A stretch of DNA of 64,000 nt from Pseudomonas putida (GCF_030159595.1 NZ_BSKJ01000004.1:37654-101653), one strand, 5' to 3'. Shown: positions 46,301 to 54,324, counted from the stretch's first letter. Numbers and translations: made by a program. The notes: a model not told the origin generated them from the letters alone.

Positions 46301-49182
46301 GGCAGGCGCAGTTCGACGCGGAACATGCCGACGTCATCGGAAATCTTCTTGTACAGGATCTCGAAGCGCAGCCCGGCGAGGCTGCCGGCCTTCTCGCCAT
46401 TGAGACCCACCGACAGGCCATAGAGGATCGGGTCGTTGAACAGGAAACCGAGGTCCACGGTGTTGGCCATCAGGCCGATATCCAGGCCGATCAGCCATTG
46501 GCTGTCGGCGGAGAAGGCGATGCCGCTGCCGCTGGTGGTGGGCAGGTTGCTCGGGTTCTCCACCGGCTGCATGAACTGTTTGAGCAGCGCGAGGTTGCCG
46601 GCCACGGTGTCCACCGGGTTCTGCAGGCGGATGCGCTGGCCGATGCCGAGGTAGCGCAGCTCCACCAGCGACGAACCGGTGCCCGGCACGGCGGGCGGCG
46701 GGTCGTTGACCACGTCCCAGGCCAGGGCATTGTCGCCGGTATAGGCCTTGCCCAGCAGCGAGCCTTCGAGGACCAGCTCCACCTTGCCGGCGCCGCCGCG
46801 GGTGTAGCGCACGCCGATCGCCGAGAGGCTGCCGAAGCCCAGGTCGACCGTGGCCTTGTAGACGAACTCGACCACGTTGTTGGTCGGGTCGAGGGTAAAG
46901 ACGAAGCTCGACAGCTCGATACGCTTGAGCACGTCCCATGGCGAGTCGAGCGTGAAGCCCAGGGTAGGCGCGGCGAGGTTGACCAGGTATTCGAGCATGT
47001 CGCCCAGGGTGGTGCCGCCCAGTTGTACCGCGATCACCTGATGGCGCGGGTTGGTGGTGCTGTCTTTTTCGCCGCGCCAGGCGGTGATGGCCTGCACCCA
47101 GATCGTGTCGACGTACACCTTGAGCAGGTAGGTCGGTTCATCCACACCCACGTCCATGCCCACTTCGATACCGATGCGGTTGATCGAGAACTCGCCGCTC
47201 AGGCGTCCCGAGGCGGGTGTGTCCGCCGGGGCGTCGCCTTCCCGGGCGATATCGATGCTGGCCGCCGCCGAAATCTTCAGCGCGGTGCCGAACAGGGTCG
47301 GGGTCCAGCGCATGGAAATGGTGCCGCCCAGCTCATAGGATCTGTCGCCGGTGGAGAAGGCCACGTCGAGGCGGTCCACGGTCAGTTGGGGCACCGAGGC
47401 GGGGGCCTTGCCCAGGCCGAGGAACTGTGCGACCAGGTCGCTGAGGCTGATGCTCGTGCCTTGGTAGAGGCCGCCGGAGAAGCGCCAGCCCTCGGGGGCG
47501 TCCGGGTCTTGCACCGGGTAGTCGGCCCTGAAGACCAGGCGCGGGCTTTCGTAGTCGTCGTCGGCGGCCGCAGGGAAGAATGAGAACACGCCGTTAAGGC
47601 CGCCGCCAACCCGGCCGTTCTGCGCGCTGATCCAGAACCCGATCTGTTCCAGGCGCAGGGTGATCACCACCAGGTTGATGTCCCAGCCCTGGTCGGCGCT
47701 GGGCCCGTCGTTGTCCGGGGTACCGAAGACCACCAGGGTCTCGGCGGAATAATTCTGCACCAGCGGGTCGGCGGCGAAGCCCAGCTCGCTGACCACGGCA
47801 CTTTGCAGGCCGCCCACGGCGGGACCTGGGGCACCGAAAAAGTAACTGAATGCCTGGCCAATGGGGATGTAGTCACCGCTGCGCATCTGGCCTTCGATGT
47901 ACAGCTGGGGCAGGCTGACCGAGACGTCGATATCGACTTTCTGCCTGGTGTTGCCGTTGTCGCCGAAGCGTAGGGTACCGAAAACGCTTCCGCTAACCGT
48001 TCCGATCTGGCGGAACACACTGCTGTCGTCGCGGATCGCCCCCCAGGCCCAGACCCAACGGGTGCCGATGTCATGCAGGGTGACGAAAGGTACCGGTGGC
48101 GACCATTGTTGTTCGGAGGCGATGGTCAGTGCGAGGCTTTGCAGCTGGGGAGGCGATTGGTCGTCCGGTGAAGTGAACGTGAAGTCCACTTCATGGAATT
48201 TGAAGGTTTCCAGCAGCGGAAAATTGTCCGGTAAGGGCAGCGCAGGGACGCCGAAGATGCTGCTCAGCTGTGCCACTCCACGGACGACCGAGGCGTGGGC
48301 GGGATCGAACACCGCGATCAGGTGCCATTGATGCCCTACGAGCAACAGGGGAGTAGAGACGTTGGCGACCAGCGCGGCGTTTCCTTGTCCTAGGCTGGCG
48401 GTGCCGACCAGGTTGACCACCGAGAAACTGCTGCGCCCCCATTCGCTCGTGTTGAGGTCGTCGCGCACCAGCATTTGCAGGCCGAGGTTCGACAACGTCA
48501 AGCCTTTGGGGCCATCTCCCGTGGTGGCTGGTGAACCGATGTTAAGTACAGGGGAGCCCGCGGCCCGGGCCAGTAGCTCCATGACTGGGATTGCGGTCCA
48601 GTTCGCGGGCATCTGCAGGGTGCCGCTCAGACTCAGCGGCCAGGGTGCTAGCATGGCCAGCGTGGAGGCGAAAAGGTCATTGGCCGGCAGCCGCCCGGAC
48701 AGGGTCAGGTTAGCGTCGGCGCTGCTGTCGGCGCTGAACACCACGGATTCCAAGGCAAGCCCGTGCAGAAAGGACGGGGTCCAGATGACTGTGCCCAGGC
48801 TGGACTCCTGACCCTGGCTGCTCGGCAGGCAGTTGGGGTTGAAGAAGTCGGAGAATGTCCAGCGACCGGAAGCGATGCCAAGACTGAGCTGAAAGGTGCC
48901 GATGCCGCCCTCGGGCTCGACGTAAAGCAATTGACCGTGTACCGCAAAGCGCATGCCCCGTGGGTCGCCGGGCTGGCCGAAGACACCGCTGCCGGTCAGG
49001 GTCACACGGCCCAGTCCCTGTGTCAGGCTCGCCTGCGATAACAGGTAACTGTCCTGAATGCCGAACAGGCCGAGCACGCCGCGTATGGGTGCCAATGCGG
49101 CTTGCGCAGAGGCGCTCCAAAGATCGATGACACCATTGTTAAGCGCGGCATTCAACGCGGAGTAGACGGTGGCGACAGACAT
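37330..49182 (-). CDS. Giant protein with beta-rich N-terminus and LysM-like modules, unknown function
   Basis: 3950 residues; the ATG at 49182 has AGAGG 6 bases upstream. No signal peptide or clear membrane helix is seen. Residues 1 to about 1190 are made of alternating strands, with aromatic and glycine patterns as in VYGYVDFKVIKVSVSLEAYA; this could be a DUF6603-like fold, but I cannot verify that. A basic stretch at about 1213-1240 precedes a mixed region. Between about 1535 and 3100 several LysM-like modules occur, such as DYPIRSGDTVESVAQALG (near 1537), DYTTQPGDTLDQIAATLA (near 1738) and VPYSIQSGDSLDTIAPRF (near 2925). The segment of about 1990-2600 and the C-terminal 800 residues resemble nothing I know. 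It is the last and largest gene of the five-gene unit, 41 bases after the hydrolase gene. LysM normally binds N-acetylglucosamine polymers. Confidence 0.75.
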   Translation of the reverse strand: MSVATVYSALNAALNNGVIDLWSASAQAALAPIRGVLGLFGIQDSYLLSQASLTQGLGRVTLTGSGVFGQPGDPRGMRFAVHGQLLYVEPEGGIGTFQLSLGIASGRWTFSDFFNPNCLPSSQGQESSLGTVIWTPSFLHGLALESVVFSADSSADANLTLSGRLPANDLFASTLAMLAPWPLSLSGTLQMPANWTAIPVMELLARAAGSPVLNIGSPATTGDGPKGLTLSNLGLQMLVRDDLNTSEWGRSSFSVVNLVGTASLGQGNAALVANVSTPLLLVGHQWHLIAVFDPAHASVVRGVAQLSSIFGVPALPLPDNFPLLETFKFHEVDFTFTSPDDQSPPQLQSLALTIASEQQWSPPVPFVTLHDIGTRWVWAWGAIRDDSSVFRQIGTVSGSVFGTLRFGDNGNTRQKVDIDVSVSLPQLYIEGQMRSGDYIPIGQAFSYFFGAPGPAVGGLQSAVVSELGFAADPLVQNYSAETLVVFGTPDNDGPSADQGWDINLVVITLRLEQIGFWISAQNGRVGGGLNGVFSFFPAAADDDYESPRLVFRADYPVQDPDAPEGWRFSGGLYQGTSISLSDLVAQFLGLGKAPASVPQLTVDRLDVAFSTGDRSYELGGTISMRWTPTLFGTALKISAAASIDIAREGDAPADTPASGRLSGEFSINRIGIEVGMDVGVDEPTYLLKVYVDTIWVQAITAWRGEKDSTTNPRHQVIAVQLGGTTLGDMLEYLVNLAAPTLGFTLDSPWDVLKRIELSSFVFTLDPTNNVVEFVYKATVDLGFGSLSAIGVRYTRGGAGKVELVLEGSLLGKAYTGDNALAWDVVNDPPPAVPGTGSSLVELRYLGIGQRIRLQNPVDTVAGNLALLKQFMQPVENPSNLPTTSGSGIAFSADSQWLIGLDIGLMANTVDLGFLFNDPILYGLSVGLNGEKAGSLAGLRFEILYKKISDDVGMFRVELRLPDAFRTFQLGIASLTLGTVVIEVYTNGNFKVDLGFPYNQDFSRSFSVQAYVFIGRGGVYFGLLDGVTSSQVPRISNGTFSPVLELGIGLAVGVGREIRAGILGGGAYVEVQVIFQGVLGWFNPASAGLPSAQYFRALGIAALHGKVYGYVDFKVIKVSVSLEAYAQVSALFECYQPTQFDLKVSVRAEAKVKILFIKISFSFHVSLELSFTLGSVQQTPWIVAPGGEPKGFQGSRLLAAPGRAGSLSGGQGPRSRRNRAQRVQVLSAQHLHQVLLRKRASNTLALLEDSDWDWAPSRSQWPDGQPRSALLYLLPSISIGELPVSWSGPAVADATPNYRAAFILCANSGVDPQAPNARAEARRSASHHALATSADDTASLTPDLWVRTVLLYALYAIPEGPRSETDPLTAGQLALLAAVLDDPQSADAAFAWSNLDTLFATNLHLLLGADPGAVTEVGGMVAPLPPGLTRSGTPGGTLNFAEVNPVGPWYEWDLAQYMGQYLPVGGASGPRPTVDDPASYESFPTFIFRDYCLMLAKAAVQEAGDLLASTRVSVADAGGGKGQSLAQLAATFASATIDYPIRSGDTVESVAQALGASSAELLFLNPGLQRQLENASVGSRLAVNLGIAPEVLAVDNANEAFALGSIELGTLLHQAASGETLDAIASLFNLGSSSLLFEADGAGLGESAALLDPAAPFDLPARTWSKGPSSRLLAAATAYVRYRQPRLPPADWYAQAVFDGNAELIARLTRDDLTVNSQELPPGQVLKVPQGFNAVQPTSDYTTQPGDTLDQIAATLALVQVYSGQSPPEAADWQTFLGAVTSPGAGTYGLPASAGLHTRVGESLDALARRLLLDVNWTASSDPAVGTWQYAWANILTWAGPAAFLAPLALVPVPNAVAKATDGEPLSFTLLANTYGLDIAEAATRLENLTGLYAIDTVLTVTQVPVITVDQLLAQLLGGAALPRIVNQGSRSLMAGLRAPKPVSDTQGHAVADAQQPTPLYDLTGQQFDLAVDTAPDKADAPALALTLTAQASWISLVGSTVSAANSTSNSRFLARSDIPAGMAVPTDVVQSLDYRYSNAQIIAMGPATRLALPVVKAPAAMALAGLSPKAYGLTQRIELQTPVALPIPGMDAPPVGAQPTLWPLPADLRAKALAGSSVAYDLLTTAEGASAGRDAVAVENTTWACRISVAIKQVNDALTLFALQGVDEAERPTLLALRAWLAAGEGSGTVVKVLARPAPDAGNCAGLSVLDSAPAQTWLIQANLSTESVPRSPNVLLGRVNSLARDGDPAPAASLDELERFVTLLWEGSVVGGTGYTLGLDKGLPASAVDANGVASIDLLVIAGTQQGAAPQGRSLLPFNTCALVAPGLDATIGTLYAEDHNEEDMILQALVPAGSVGFNLTLEAPPEAAESTAELQARRLFSLLGTQIPARQDSPFSMAASGMPAPPTPVERDAPPAWKRQRLVRRGVLRDQRLAEDADPYWLYEQVLPLYRFATPSPLPRVPGLPTPDEDPYRGFGWASSLPSADVELHFQDILGNPTGANPAGQGQVSLPSGYTDPLLGVGDWPAVVSAWAVSADAGKVTLGISLEARPATVMPSPSQPGDAAAQTADRQAEAYAKAYYQLGQPLSATVETSLDTSAAHGIEQAPLWRFAAASQAFSASAAQLGAARAPANATLATLAADYSLRYTEMALANAQVPMQALFGVGARLKVPAYALFAENDTAQSITALTRPDGWPSVSAEALLAAPENGDLPLRSGTVLQVSPALTRNTGDGSANLATLANALGTLPGLLAGDNASLTILTPGITFSVAVSEAERVSVTVTEASVPMPIRSLEQVCTAFAALGVNIGVIDLGQSHQALPAIFQANQLISSTVWVAGSDDSLAHNGSGLDQAALAALNTHSVNLFEMGALLYLGDFNDGAGITADGAQTLHQFADAHACPAELLLGANPSLAVPSDGAFALPGRVSWPGDAAQVRVPYSIQSGDSLDTIAPRFAETTQALATANLEMPCVVAGGVTLDISVDGQSCSLTTAANGQSLAATLTQLQAQAPAATLTDLLTGIGAAPQALSTGALLICAAAQFNSPTAPSAIAGLLGVSAGAFALANVGTPNLIASGITLAAPHGQTRVITQANDCLNSLIVRFAEAGVQVNAQDIVDTPANADKALFAAGAPALVPPAGLRISLPIGASGPYPGPAFPLNVSLTLSRPAALINPDFAADNQGGVSRCSSPIPAPQAPAAEDQGGGLAFNAFISAMRAALPDLRIATGRALEDSRDLWAVNFGAAGIRSLNIAGATTVPGAPGPQPRFFALTPLYKCLVSRQGVGLQALKPDGTLSQASSQHDFQGIDVEPWAGRFLSDMDRILGTANVAALYRTPDTRQTLADLVTVKRQLAGAIPEGLEPVLEINDPDAVAGQAAAATTLQQQLGISLSRAWSASTLVQLNRQVTSAWQAPGTTLLPADMYGGIEVTRGGEDRSWNMSAGKCWLTDFSPFITLLLTESDPASHRSVTASMAFGITDLERNITSAGLPDGYAASQWLTFVPPLGGSNLPSALSVDLGEVSVPIPLRDFPALPVIIDQRASTTALNAERRQSLRSRRALSTMRADSEVSMNNLALWDHRFTYSHEHAEQDEVSLTLSYNLRPDQMLRMAANEVDLFVQLARYIAVADTLWEILGDLPDSGALTPVQSNAANTLRDLASAVASSWNVRLGDSAPQARLQAPVTDAFVFQARVTDRDGPQASREVASLGLTALSAGVGPDGQWPQVWALTSAGLRVELERASVSAAESRYQVPADVHVPASWPTFSLIFTRLNVARWQNATGSILVQRNQKLLGANGPATNPAFVFQTDRVEAASVATPLNTWDQRVPLATAPTTVSAALQAAFDNLFGSAAQDGGLSITAGVAYAYELATDPLDPRHGLVGETPVFLYPNQVLDGSTAGNLQTAVDTWREQANPQREGGEWVFSLTLYSALEEDRRPLLVIGNLYLPMVLEGR

Positions 49183-49223
49183 GGTTTACCTCTGGGTCGA
49201 AAAACGGGCAGATAGGAACGGGT

Positions 49224-50609
49224 TCAGCGGCGGGATTTCAGCTGACGCAGCTGTCTTTGTTCCGTCGCGGGCGGGCGGGCCCTGTTCGTTGTAGGCGGTC
49301 GGGGCATGAGGGCCGTGCTGTTTTCTGCCTGGCGTCCTGCGGTCCTGCTGGCGCGGGCGTCGACGAACAGCCGTTCAAGCTCGACGGCGGTCTCGGGCAG
49401 GCGCCCGCTAGGCACGCCGGTCATAGTGATGGTGTCAGGTGACCGGGTGGACTTTGAGTCGACCTGATAGAACCAGTTCATGCCCTCGCTTGGTACTCCG
49501 GTTAAGGGTGTAGCCGTAGCGAGGGGCGCGAAGCTGAAGTTCCACGGGGTGCCGTAGAGGCTGTGATACAGGGTGGTGTAGAAATTCTGGCGGGTCTGGT
49601 AAGTGCTGATGCCATATGGAGTTGGCAAGGTAAGGCTGTAGGCTGCATCGAAATAGGTCGTTGTGTAGTGATAGGGCGGGATCAGCGGGTCATACCACCA
49701 TGAGTTGGTGTTGTCGGCATAGGTAACGAAGGCATCGATGGTCTGCAGTGAGGGGTGCTTGTGCAACGTGTCCGCACTGACGACGACTGTCGCAGCGCCC
49801 ATCAGATACGCGAATGTGTTGACGACCTGAGCCTGGGGAAGGGTTATGGGGTCTGTGCTGACTTTCAGGCCAAACGTGGTCTTACGGCTACCGTGGTGCG
49901 GTGCCTGCAACGCGAAGGTGCAGTCCAGCTTGAATGTGAAAGTGTGAAACAGATTGTTGACGAACTCGAAGGTCGTATAGGTCGCGTCGCCAAAGATAAC
50001 GGCGCCGACATTGAACACTTGAAGATAGATGCCGAGGGATGTGGAGTTGGCCACGTCGCCATTCGGGGTATAGCTTCCGATGCTCGTTGACGACCCGGAA
50101 GAGACGGTGTTGACCGCGATAACATAGGCGACTGCATGAGTAGTGCCCCACAAGGGCGTCCAGTCGGCCTGGGTGGGGCCTTTCAATCCCGTGTATGCGA
50201 TAGGAAATCCCATCACATCCTTGTCGGAACTCGTGGTGCGTTTGCCCAGTTCGGTCAGGACGTTGATGCCCCCGTCCATGTACCAGTTGTAGCTTCCGCT
50301 GTAGAACACCTTGCCGATTTCCATGTATGGGAGTTCTTCCAGCAACTCGAGGATCATGTTGATATGGTCGCTATCCTTGTGCGACAGGAATACCGCATTC
50401 AGATAGCCTGAGCCGGTCACGCCTCCTGTATTGGCAAGGATCTGCTTGGCAAGGAATGCCCTGGCAGGCTTCCCTGCCCGGACCTTGTTTTTGTTGGAAC
50501 CCAGATCGAACAATGCATTGGCGACAATCGTGCCCGAGGCGTCGTACTCCTCGAAGAATGTACTCATCCCTTGGCCAACATCGAGAAAGTAAAGGCGTTG
50601 GTAACTCAT
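49224..50609 (-). CDS. ComEC-like metallo-beta-lactamase-fold hydrolase without membrane part
   Basis: A 461-residue protein. The N-terminus MSYQRLYFLDVGQGMSTFFE is the ComEC-type opening. The metal motif is SHKDSDH (His77, Asp79, Asp81, His82), then NSTSLGIYLQ (near 189), FGDAT (Asp208) and APHHGSR (His238, His239). These are the marks of the MBL domain of the DNA-uptake protein ComEC and its soluble relatives, thought to be nucleases or phosphodiesterases. There is no ComEC membrane domain and no signal peptide. The C-terminal 40 residues are Arg-rich and look disordered. The ATG at 50609 has AGGA 8 bases upstream. It stands between two giant genes of the same unit, 25 bases after the preceding one. 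Confidence 0.82.
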   Translation of the reverse strand: MSYQRLYFLDVGQGMSTFFEEYDASGTIVANALFDLGSNKNKVRAGKPARAFLAKQILANTGGVTGSGYLNAVFLSHKDSDHINMILELLEELPYMEIGKVFYSGSYNWYMDGGINVLTELGKRTTSSDKDVMGFPIAYTGLKGPTQADWTPLWGTTHAVAYVIAVNTVSSGSSTSIGSYTPNGDVANSTSLGIYLQVFNVGAVIFGDATYTTFEFVNNLFHTFTFKLDCTFALQAPHHGSRKTTFGLKVSTDPITLPQAQVVNTFAYLMGAATVVVSADTLHKHPSLQTIDAFVTYADNTNSWWYDPLIPPYHYTTTYFDAAYSLTLPTPYGISTYQTRQNFYTTLYHSLYGTPWNFSFAPLATATPLTGVPSEGMNWFYQVDSKSTRSPDTITMTGVPSGRLPETAVELERLFVDARASRTAGRQAENSTALMPRPPTTNRARPPATEQRQLRQLKSRR

Positions 50610-50634
50610 GGGCAAAATCCTGTGCCATTGATCT

Positions 50635-53600
50635 TCAGATAACCGGCGGCGTACGCCGCCCGGAACGGGCGAGACGTCTGCCGTCCGGCGTACGCCGTGC
50701 GACCTGGCGCGGCGCCGGGGCGGCCAGCAACGCCTGCTGCTGTTTCTTCTTGTCCTCGTCCTTTAGATACGCCGCATACCAGCCCAGCGAGGTCTTCGGG
50801 CTGCCCGGCGCGCCGAACAGCATCAGGTCGGCATTGCCCGGCGGGAAGCTCCAGGCCAGCACCGAGAGGGCGAAACGGCGCATCCGCAGCAGGTAGTTGA
50901 GGCGGTTGTCGCTGTCGCGCCAGGTCTCGAAGAGGAAGTTGCGAAAGCCCAGCTTGAGCACCCCCTGCAGCGGCAGGCTGCCATTGAGGGCGTTGGACAT
51001 ACCGAGCTTGATCCCCAGGTAGACCGGCGGATCCCCCGCCACCGGCTCTGGCCCCCAGGCGGCGAGCAGGGTGATCTTCAGGCCGATGGCGCCGCTGAGG
51101 GCGCCGAGGGTGCCCATGTCCAGGGCCATGCTCAGGCCGAACCAGGGGGCAGCCAGCGGCTGCTGGTCGAGGGGCGCGCCAATGGAAGTGAAACCGAGGC
51201 TTTCCGGGGTCGCACCTTGTGGCGGTTGGCCGGCGGGGGCCAGGTCGGGGGCGGCGACCAGGCCGTCGAGGCGCAGCGGGAAATTCTCTATCAGCGACGC
51301 CGGACGCGCCAGCGAGGCGCCTGGGCCTGTGTCGAAGTTGACGCCGGCTTCGCCGGAGGTGAAGCGCTGCTCCGACGGGTTTTCCATGGCGAAGGACATT
51401 GCCACCACCAACCCTTGAAAACTCAGGTAGCCGTTGACCACGTCACCTGGGCCATACCCGAACAGGTCGAATTCGGGTATCTCGACGAAGCCCAGGCGGC
51501 CGGATAACACGAAATTGGCGGTGAGCAACCCGTCCACCGGGGCGGCGGCGGTTTCCATGCGACAGTCGCGGATATCGATATTGGCCAGGGCCGCGCCATT
51601 GCTCTGGAATACGTTGTCGCCCAGCAAGCTGAACGAGTAGCTCGGCTGCCCGCCAATACGCTGGTAGCTGCCGGTGAGGATCAGGTTGTTGCCACGCGCA
51701 CGGTCGACCTTGGCCAGCCACGAGGCGAACAGGCGGTTGACCATCAGCTCGGCCTGGGCAGAGAAGTCCACCACCCGCGCATTGTCGAAGCGCACGCGCA
51801 TGGACAGGGTCTTGTAGCCGAAGGGAATGGTGGTGGAGGCCACCAGGTCGTCCGGGTCGTTGTAGTCGATGAGGCCGAACGCGGCGGTCTGGCCCAGTTC
51901 GATGATACCGTCGTGGGGCGTGTAGGGCGTCAGCGAAAAGCCGATGTGGTGGGCGTAGAAGCGCGTACGGTCGACGCCGGCGGCCATGAAACGCAGGGCC
52001 GAGGGCATGTCCTGGAAGTCGATGGGGGCATTGAGGAACAGCACACCGTTCCACCGCGGGTTGTCCAGTACTTCGTGGTAGAACAGCGCCAGCGGATTAC
52101 CGTCGTCGGTATTGGGGTCGAGGGCGGCGAGGCGCGCTTTGAGAATCACCGCGTGGAGGGCGGCCAGGGTCGGTGCCAGGCTGCCGTCCGGGGCCTTCGC
52201 CACGTCCGGCCAGCACCAGGCGCTGGTGTCGGTCGCCAGGTCAGTGATGGCCCGGCCGCAGTACTTGAACAGCATCAGGGTCGGGGTCAGGGCGTCTTTG
52301 CGCCAGGCGCGCGGCGAGAGCTGGAAGGTCCAGCCCTCGATATCGGCGCGCAGCAGCCCGGCGGCCGACTCGGCCTCGGCCAGGTAATCGCCGGCGCTGG
52401 CCGATACCGCAGCGTCGAACGCGGTCTCGTTGGGGAATTCCGGATAGCCGAGGGCCTTCAGCGCGGTGTTGATCGCCTGGGCCTGGGCGGCTGGCACCCC
52501 GGCAGCGAGCAGACGTGACACGGCGTTGGCGGCGGTCAGCTGATAGGCCACCGAGCTGCCTTCGTCCATGAAAGTGTCGACATCGGCCACCACCATGAAC
52601 ATCTGGTTGGATTGCAGGGCTGCCTGAAAAGGTGGTTTTACCTCGGTGAGGATCAGTTGCCCGGTACTCGACTGCGGCATGTTGGCGAACAGCATGCCGG
52701 CCCAGGCCGATTGCGCCGGGTCGAGCACGGCGATCAGGCCGCTGGGGGTGACGCCCAGCGGCGGCGTGTCGGCGGCATTGGCCTGCGTGCCGAGGCGCAG
52801 GCGCCCGGTGGGCGCGCTGCGCGGTGCTTGCTGGGGCGGCAGGCCGATCAGGGTGCGTCGGGTCGGTGCCAGGGCGGCGTCTTCCAGGTGGGCGGCCTGA
52901 TCGATGGCGCTGGCGGCGATGCGCCCGTACACACCCATGGGCCACACCGTCGGTACGCTTTGCTGGCTGGCCTGCAACGTCGGCAGGGTGGCGGCATTCA
53001 TGTTCAGGTAGGCGAGAAAGCCTGCCACCGGCACCTGGGCCGCGTTGAACAGCGGCGCGCGCGGGGGTTGCGCTCCGTAGCTGCGGCCGCTGCCGCCATC
53101 GGAGAGCACGGTAGCCCAGGCGGTGGTGCCGAGATCGCTCAGGGTGGCGCTGTTCGTTTTCTCGTCAGCGGGCGGCAGATAGGCTGCGCCATTGGCCTGG
53201 AACAGCAGCAGCGAGGCACCGTCTTGCGGCAGCACCACGGTCTCGGTGCCGGAGACGCCGAGGATGAGTCGGGTATTGCCGTCGCTGCTGCGCGCCTGAC
53301 GGGGCGTGCCGAGGTCGAACAAGCCATCCGGCGCCAGGTGCCAGACCAGGCTGGCGCTGGCGGCATCGGGGGCATCGAACAGCGGGGTACGGCCGAAGTT
53401 CAGGCGCGCACCGGGCAGCACGCCGCTGCCGGCGCGAGGCGTGGCCTGGGTGGCGTGCCCGGTATTGCTGAGCTGGGCAAAGCCCAGGGTTGGCGCCTGG
53501 CCCTCGGCGGTGGCGAAGACCAGCGCGCTGCGCTGTGGCAGTTCCGGATTCAGCGGATCGAAGGCCAACGCCAAGTCGAACGGCGTGGCGTCCAGTTGCC

Positions 53601-54294
53601 GGAACAGGGGCATGTCGATGATGCTGACTTCGCCCACCCGGCTGTCGGCGTCGGCCTCGCCGTAGCGCAGCATGACGCCGAGGCGCTGCATATCGTCGGC
53701 CTCTTCGCTGCCCCCATGGCTGGCGCGGATACCGAAGGTCAGGCAACCCAGTTGCGCGCCGGCCAAGGGCAGCGGGCACTGCGTCTCGATCGGTGGATAG
53801 ATCCCGCCGGGGGCGGTGAAGGCCAGGCCGCTGGCGGCGAACAGCAGGCTGTCGCTGCTGGCGCTGAAGCGGGTTGCGCCATGTACAGTCACGGCGTACC
53901 CGCCCAGATTGAACGCGCTATCGCGTACCACGCGCCAAATGCCCGCCGGGTCGCCGGCACTGGCGGGCAGGGCGTCGATGCCATGGGTTTGCCACTGGCT
54001 GGCGGGGTCCGCCGGATTGGCGAGCCACAGCAGGCGTAGCCAGCCCTTGGGCGACAGGCGCGGCCACAGCGCGCGCAGGTCGCTGACGAAGGCCGCCGGA
54101 TCGGCCGGCGCGCTGCCGAGAAACAGGTAGGCGCCGCCCTGGTCGGCCCAGGTCTGCGCCAGGCTGGCGCTGGCACCAAGGTCGTTATCGGGGCTGGCCA
54201 GGTAGCCCGCCCAGTACTGCTCCAGCCCGCTTTCGGCGAGGGTGGATAGGCGGTACAGGCCCGCAGTGACTTGCTCGAACACCGGTACGCTCAT
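50635..54294 (-). CDS. Large protein of unknown function, middle gene of the five-gene unit
   Basis: A 1219-residue protein I do not recognise. The ATG at 54294 has GGGAG 5 bases upstream (an in-frame GTG at 54315 is less likely). No signal peptide, membrane helix or catalytic motif is visible. The sequence is Ala/Gly-rich with many predicted beta segments, for example NLGGYAVTVHGATRFSASSD (near 150). The C-terminal third (TGSYQRIGGQPSYSFSLLGD, VNGYLSFQGLVVAMSFAMEN) has alternating strands like the N-terminal part of the 3950-residue neighbour, so a shared fold is possible. It ends in an Arg-rich tail (RQVARRTPDGRRLARSGRR) like the adjacent hydrolase. It lies 30 bases after the fibronectin-III gene. 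Confidence 0.75.
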   Translation of the reverse strand: MSVPVFEQVTAGLYRLSTLAESGLEQYWAGYLASPDNDLGASASLAQTWADQGGAYLFLGSAPADPAAFVSDLRALWPRLSPKGWLRLLWLANPADPASQWQTHGIDALPASAGDPAGIWRVVRDSAFNLGGYAVTVHGATRFSASSDSLLFAASGLAFTAPGGIYPPIETQCPLPLAGAQLGCLTFGIRASHGGSEEADDMQRLGVMLRYGEADADSRVGEVSIIDMPLFRQLDATPFDLALAFDPLNPELPQRSALVFATAEGQAPTLGFAQLSNTGHATQATPRAGSGVLPGARLNFGRTPLFDAPDAASASLVWHLAPDGLFDLGTPRQARSSDGNTRLILGVSGTETVVLPQDGASLLLFQANGAAYLPPADEKTNSATLSDLGTTAWATVLSDGGSGRSYGAQPPRAPLFNAAQVPVAGFLAYLNMNAATLPTLQASQQSVPTVWPMGVYGRIAASAIDQAAHLEDAALAPTRRTLIGLPPQQAPRSAPTGRLRLGTQANAADTPPLGVTPSGLIAVLDPAQSAWAGMLFANMPQSSTGQLILTEVKPPFQAALQSNQMFMVVADVDTFMDEGSSVAYQLTAANAVSRLLAAGVPAAQAQAINTALKALGYPEFPNETAFDAAVSASAGDYLAEAESAAGLLRADIEGWTFQLSPRAWRKDALTPTLMLFKYCGRAITDLATDTSAWCWPDVAKAPDGSLAPTLAALHAVILKARLAALDPNTDDGNPLALFYHEVLDNPRWNGVLFLNAPIDFQDMPSALRFMAAGVDRTRFYAHHIGFSLTPYTPHDGIIELGQTAAFGLIDYNDPDDLVASTTIPFGYKTLSMRVRFDNARVVDFSAQAELMVNRLFASWLAKVDRARGNNLILTGSYQRIGGQPSYSFSLLGDNVFQSNGAALANIDIRDCRMETAAAPVDGLLTANFVLSGRLGFVEIPEFDLFGYGPGDVVNGYLSFQGLVVAMSFAMENPSEQRFTSGEAGVNFDTGPGASLARPASLIENFPLRLDGLVAAPDLAPAGQPPQGATPESLGFTSIGAPLDQQPLAAPWFGLSMALDMGTLGALSGAIGLKITLLAAWGPEPVAGDPPVYLGIKLGMSNALNGSLPLQGVLKLGFRNFLFETWRDSDNRLNYLLRMRRFALSVLAWSFPPGNADLMLFGAPGSPKTSLGWYAAYLKDEDKKKQQQALLAAPAPRQVARRTPDGRRLARSGRRTPPVI

Positions 54295-54324
54295 GGCGGC
54301 TCCCTGTCGCGACACGCTGAAAGA

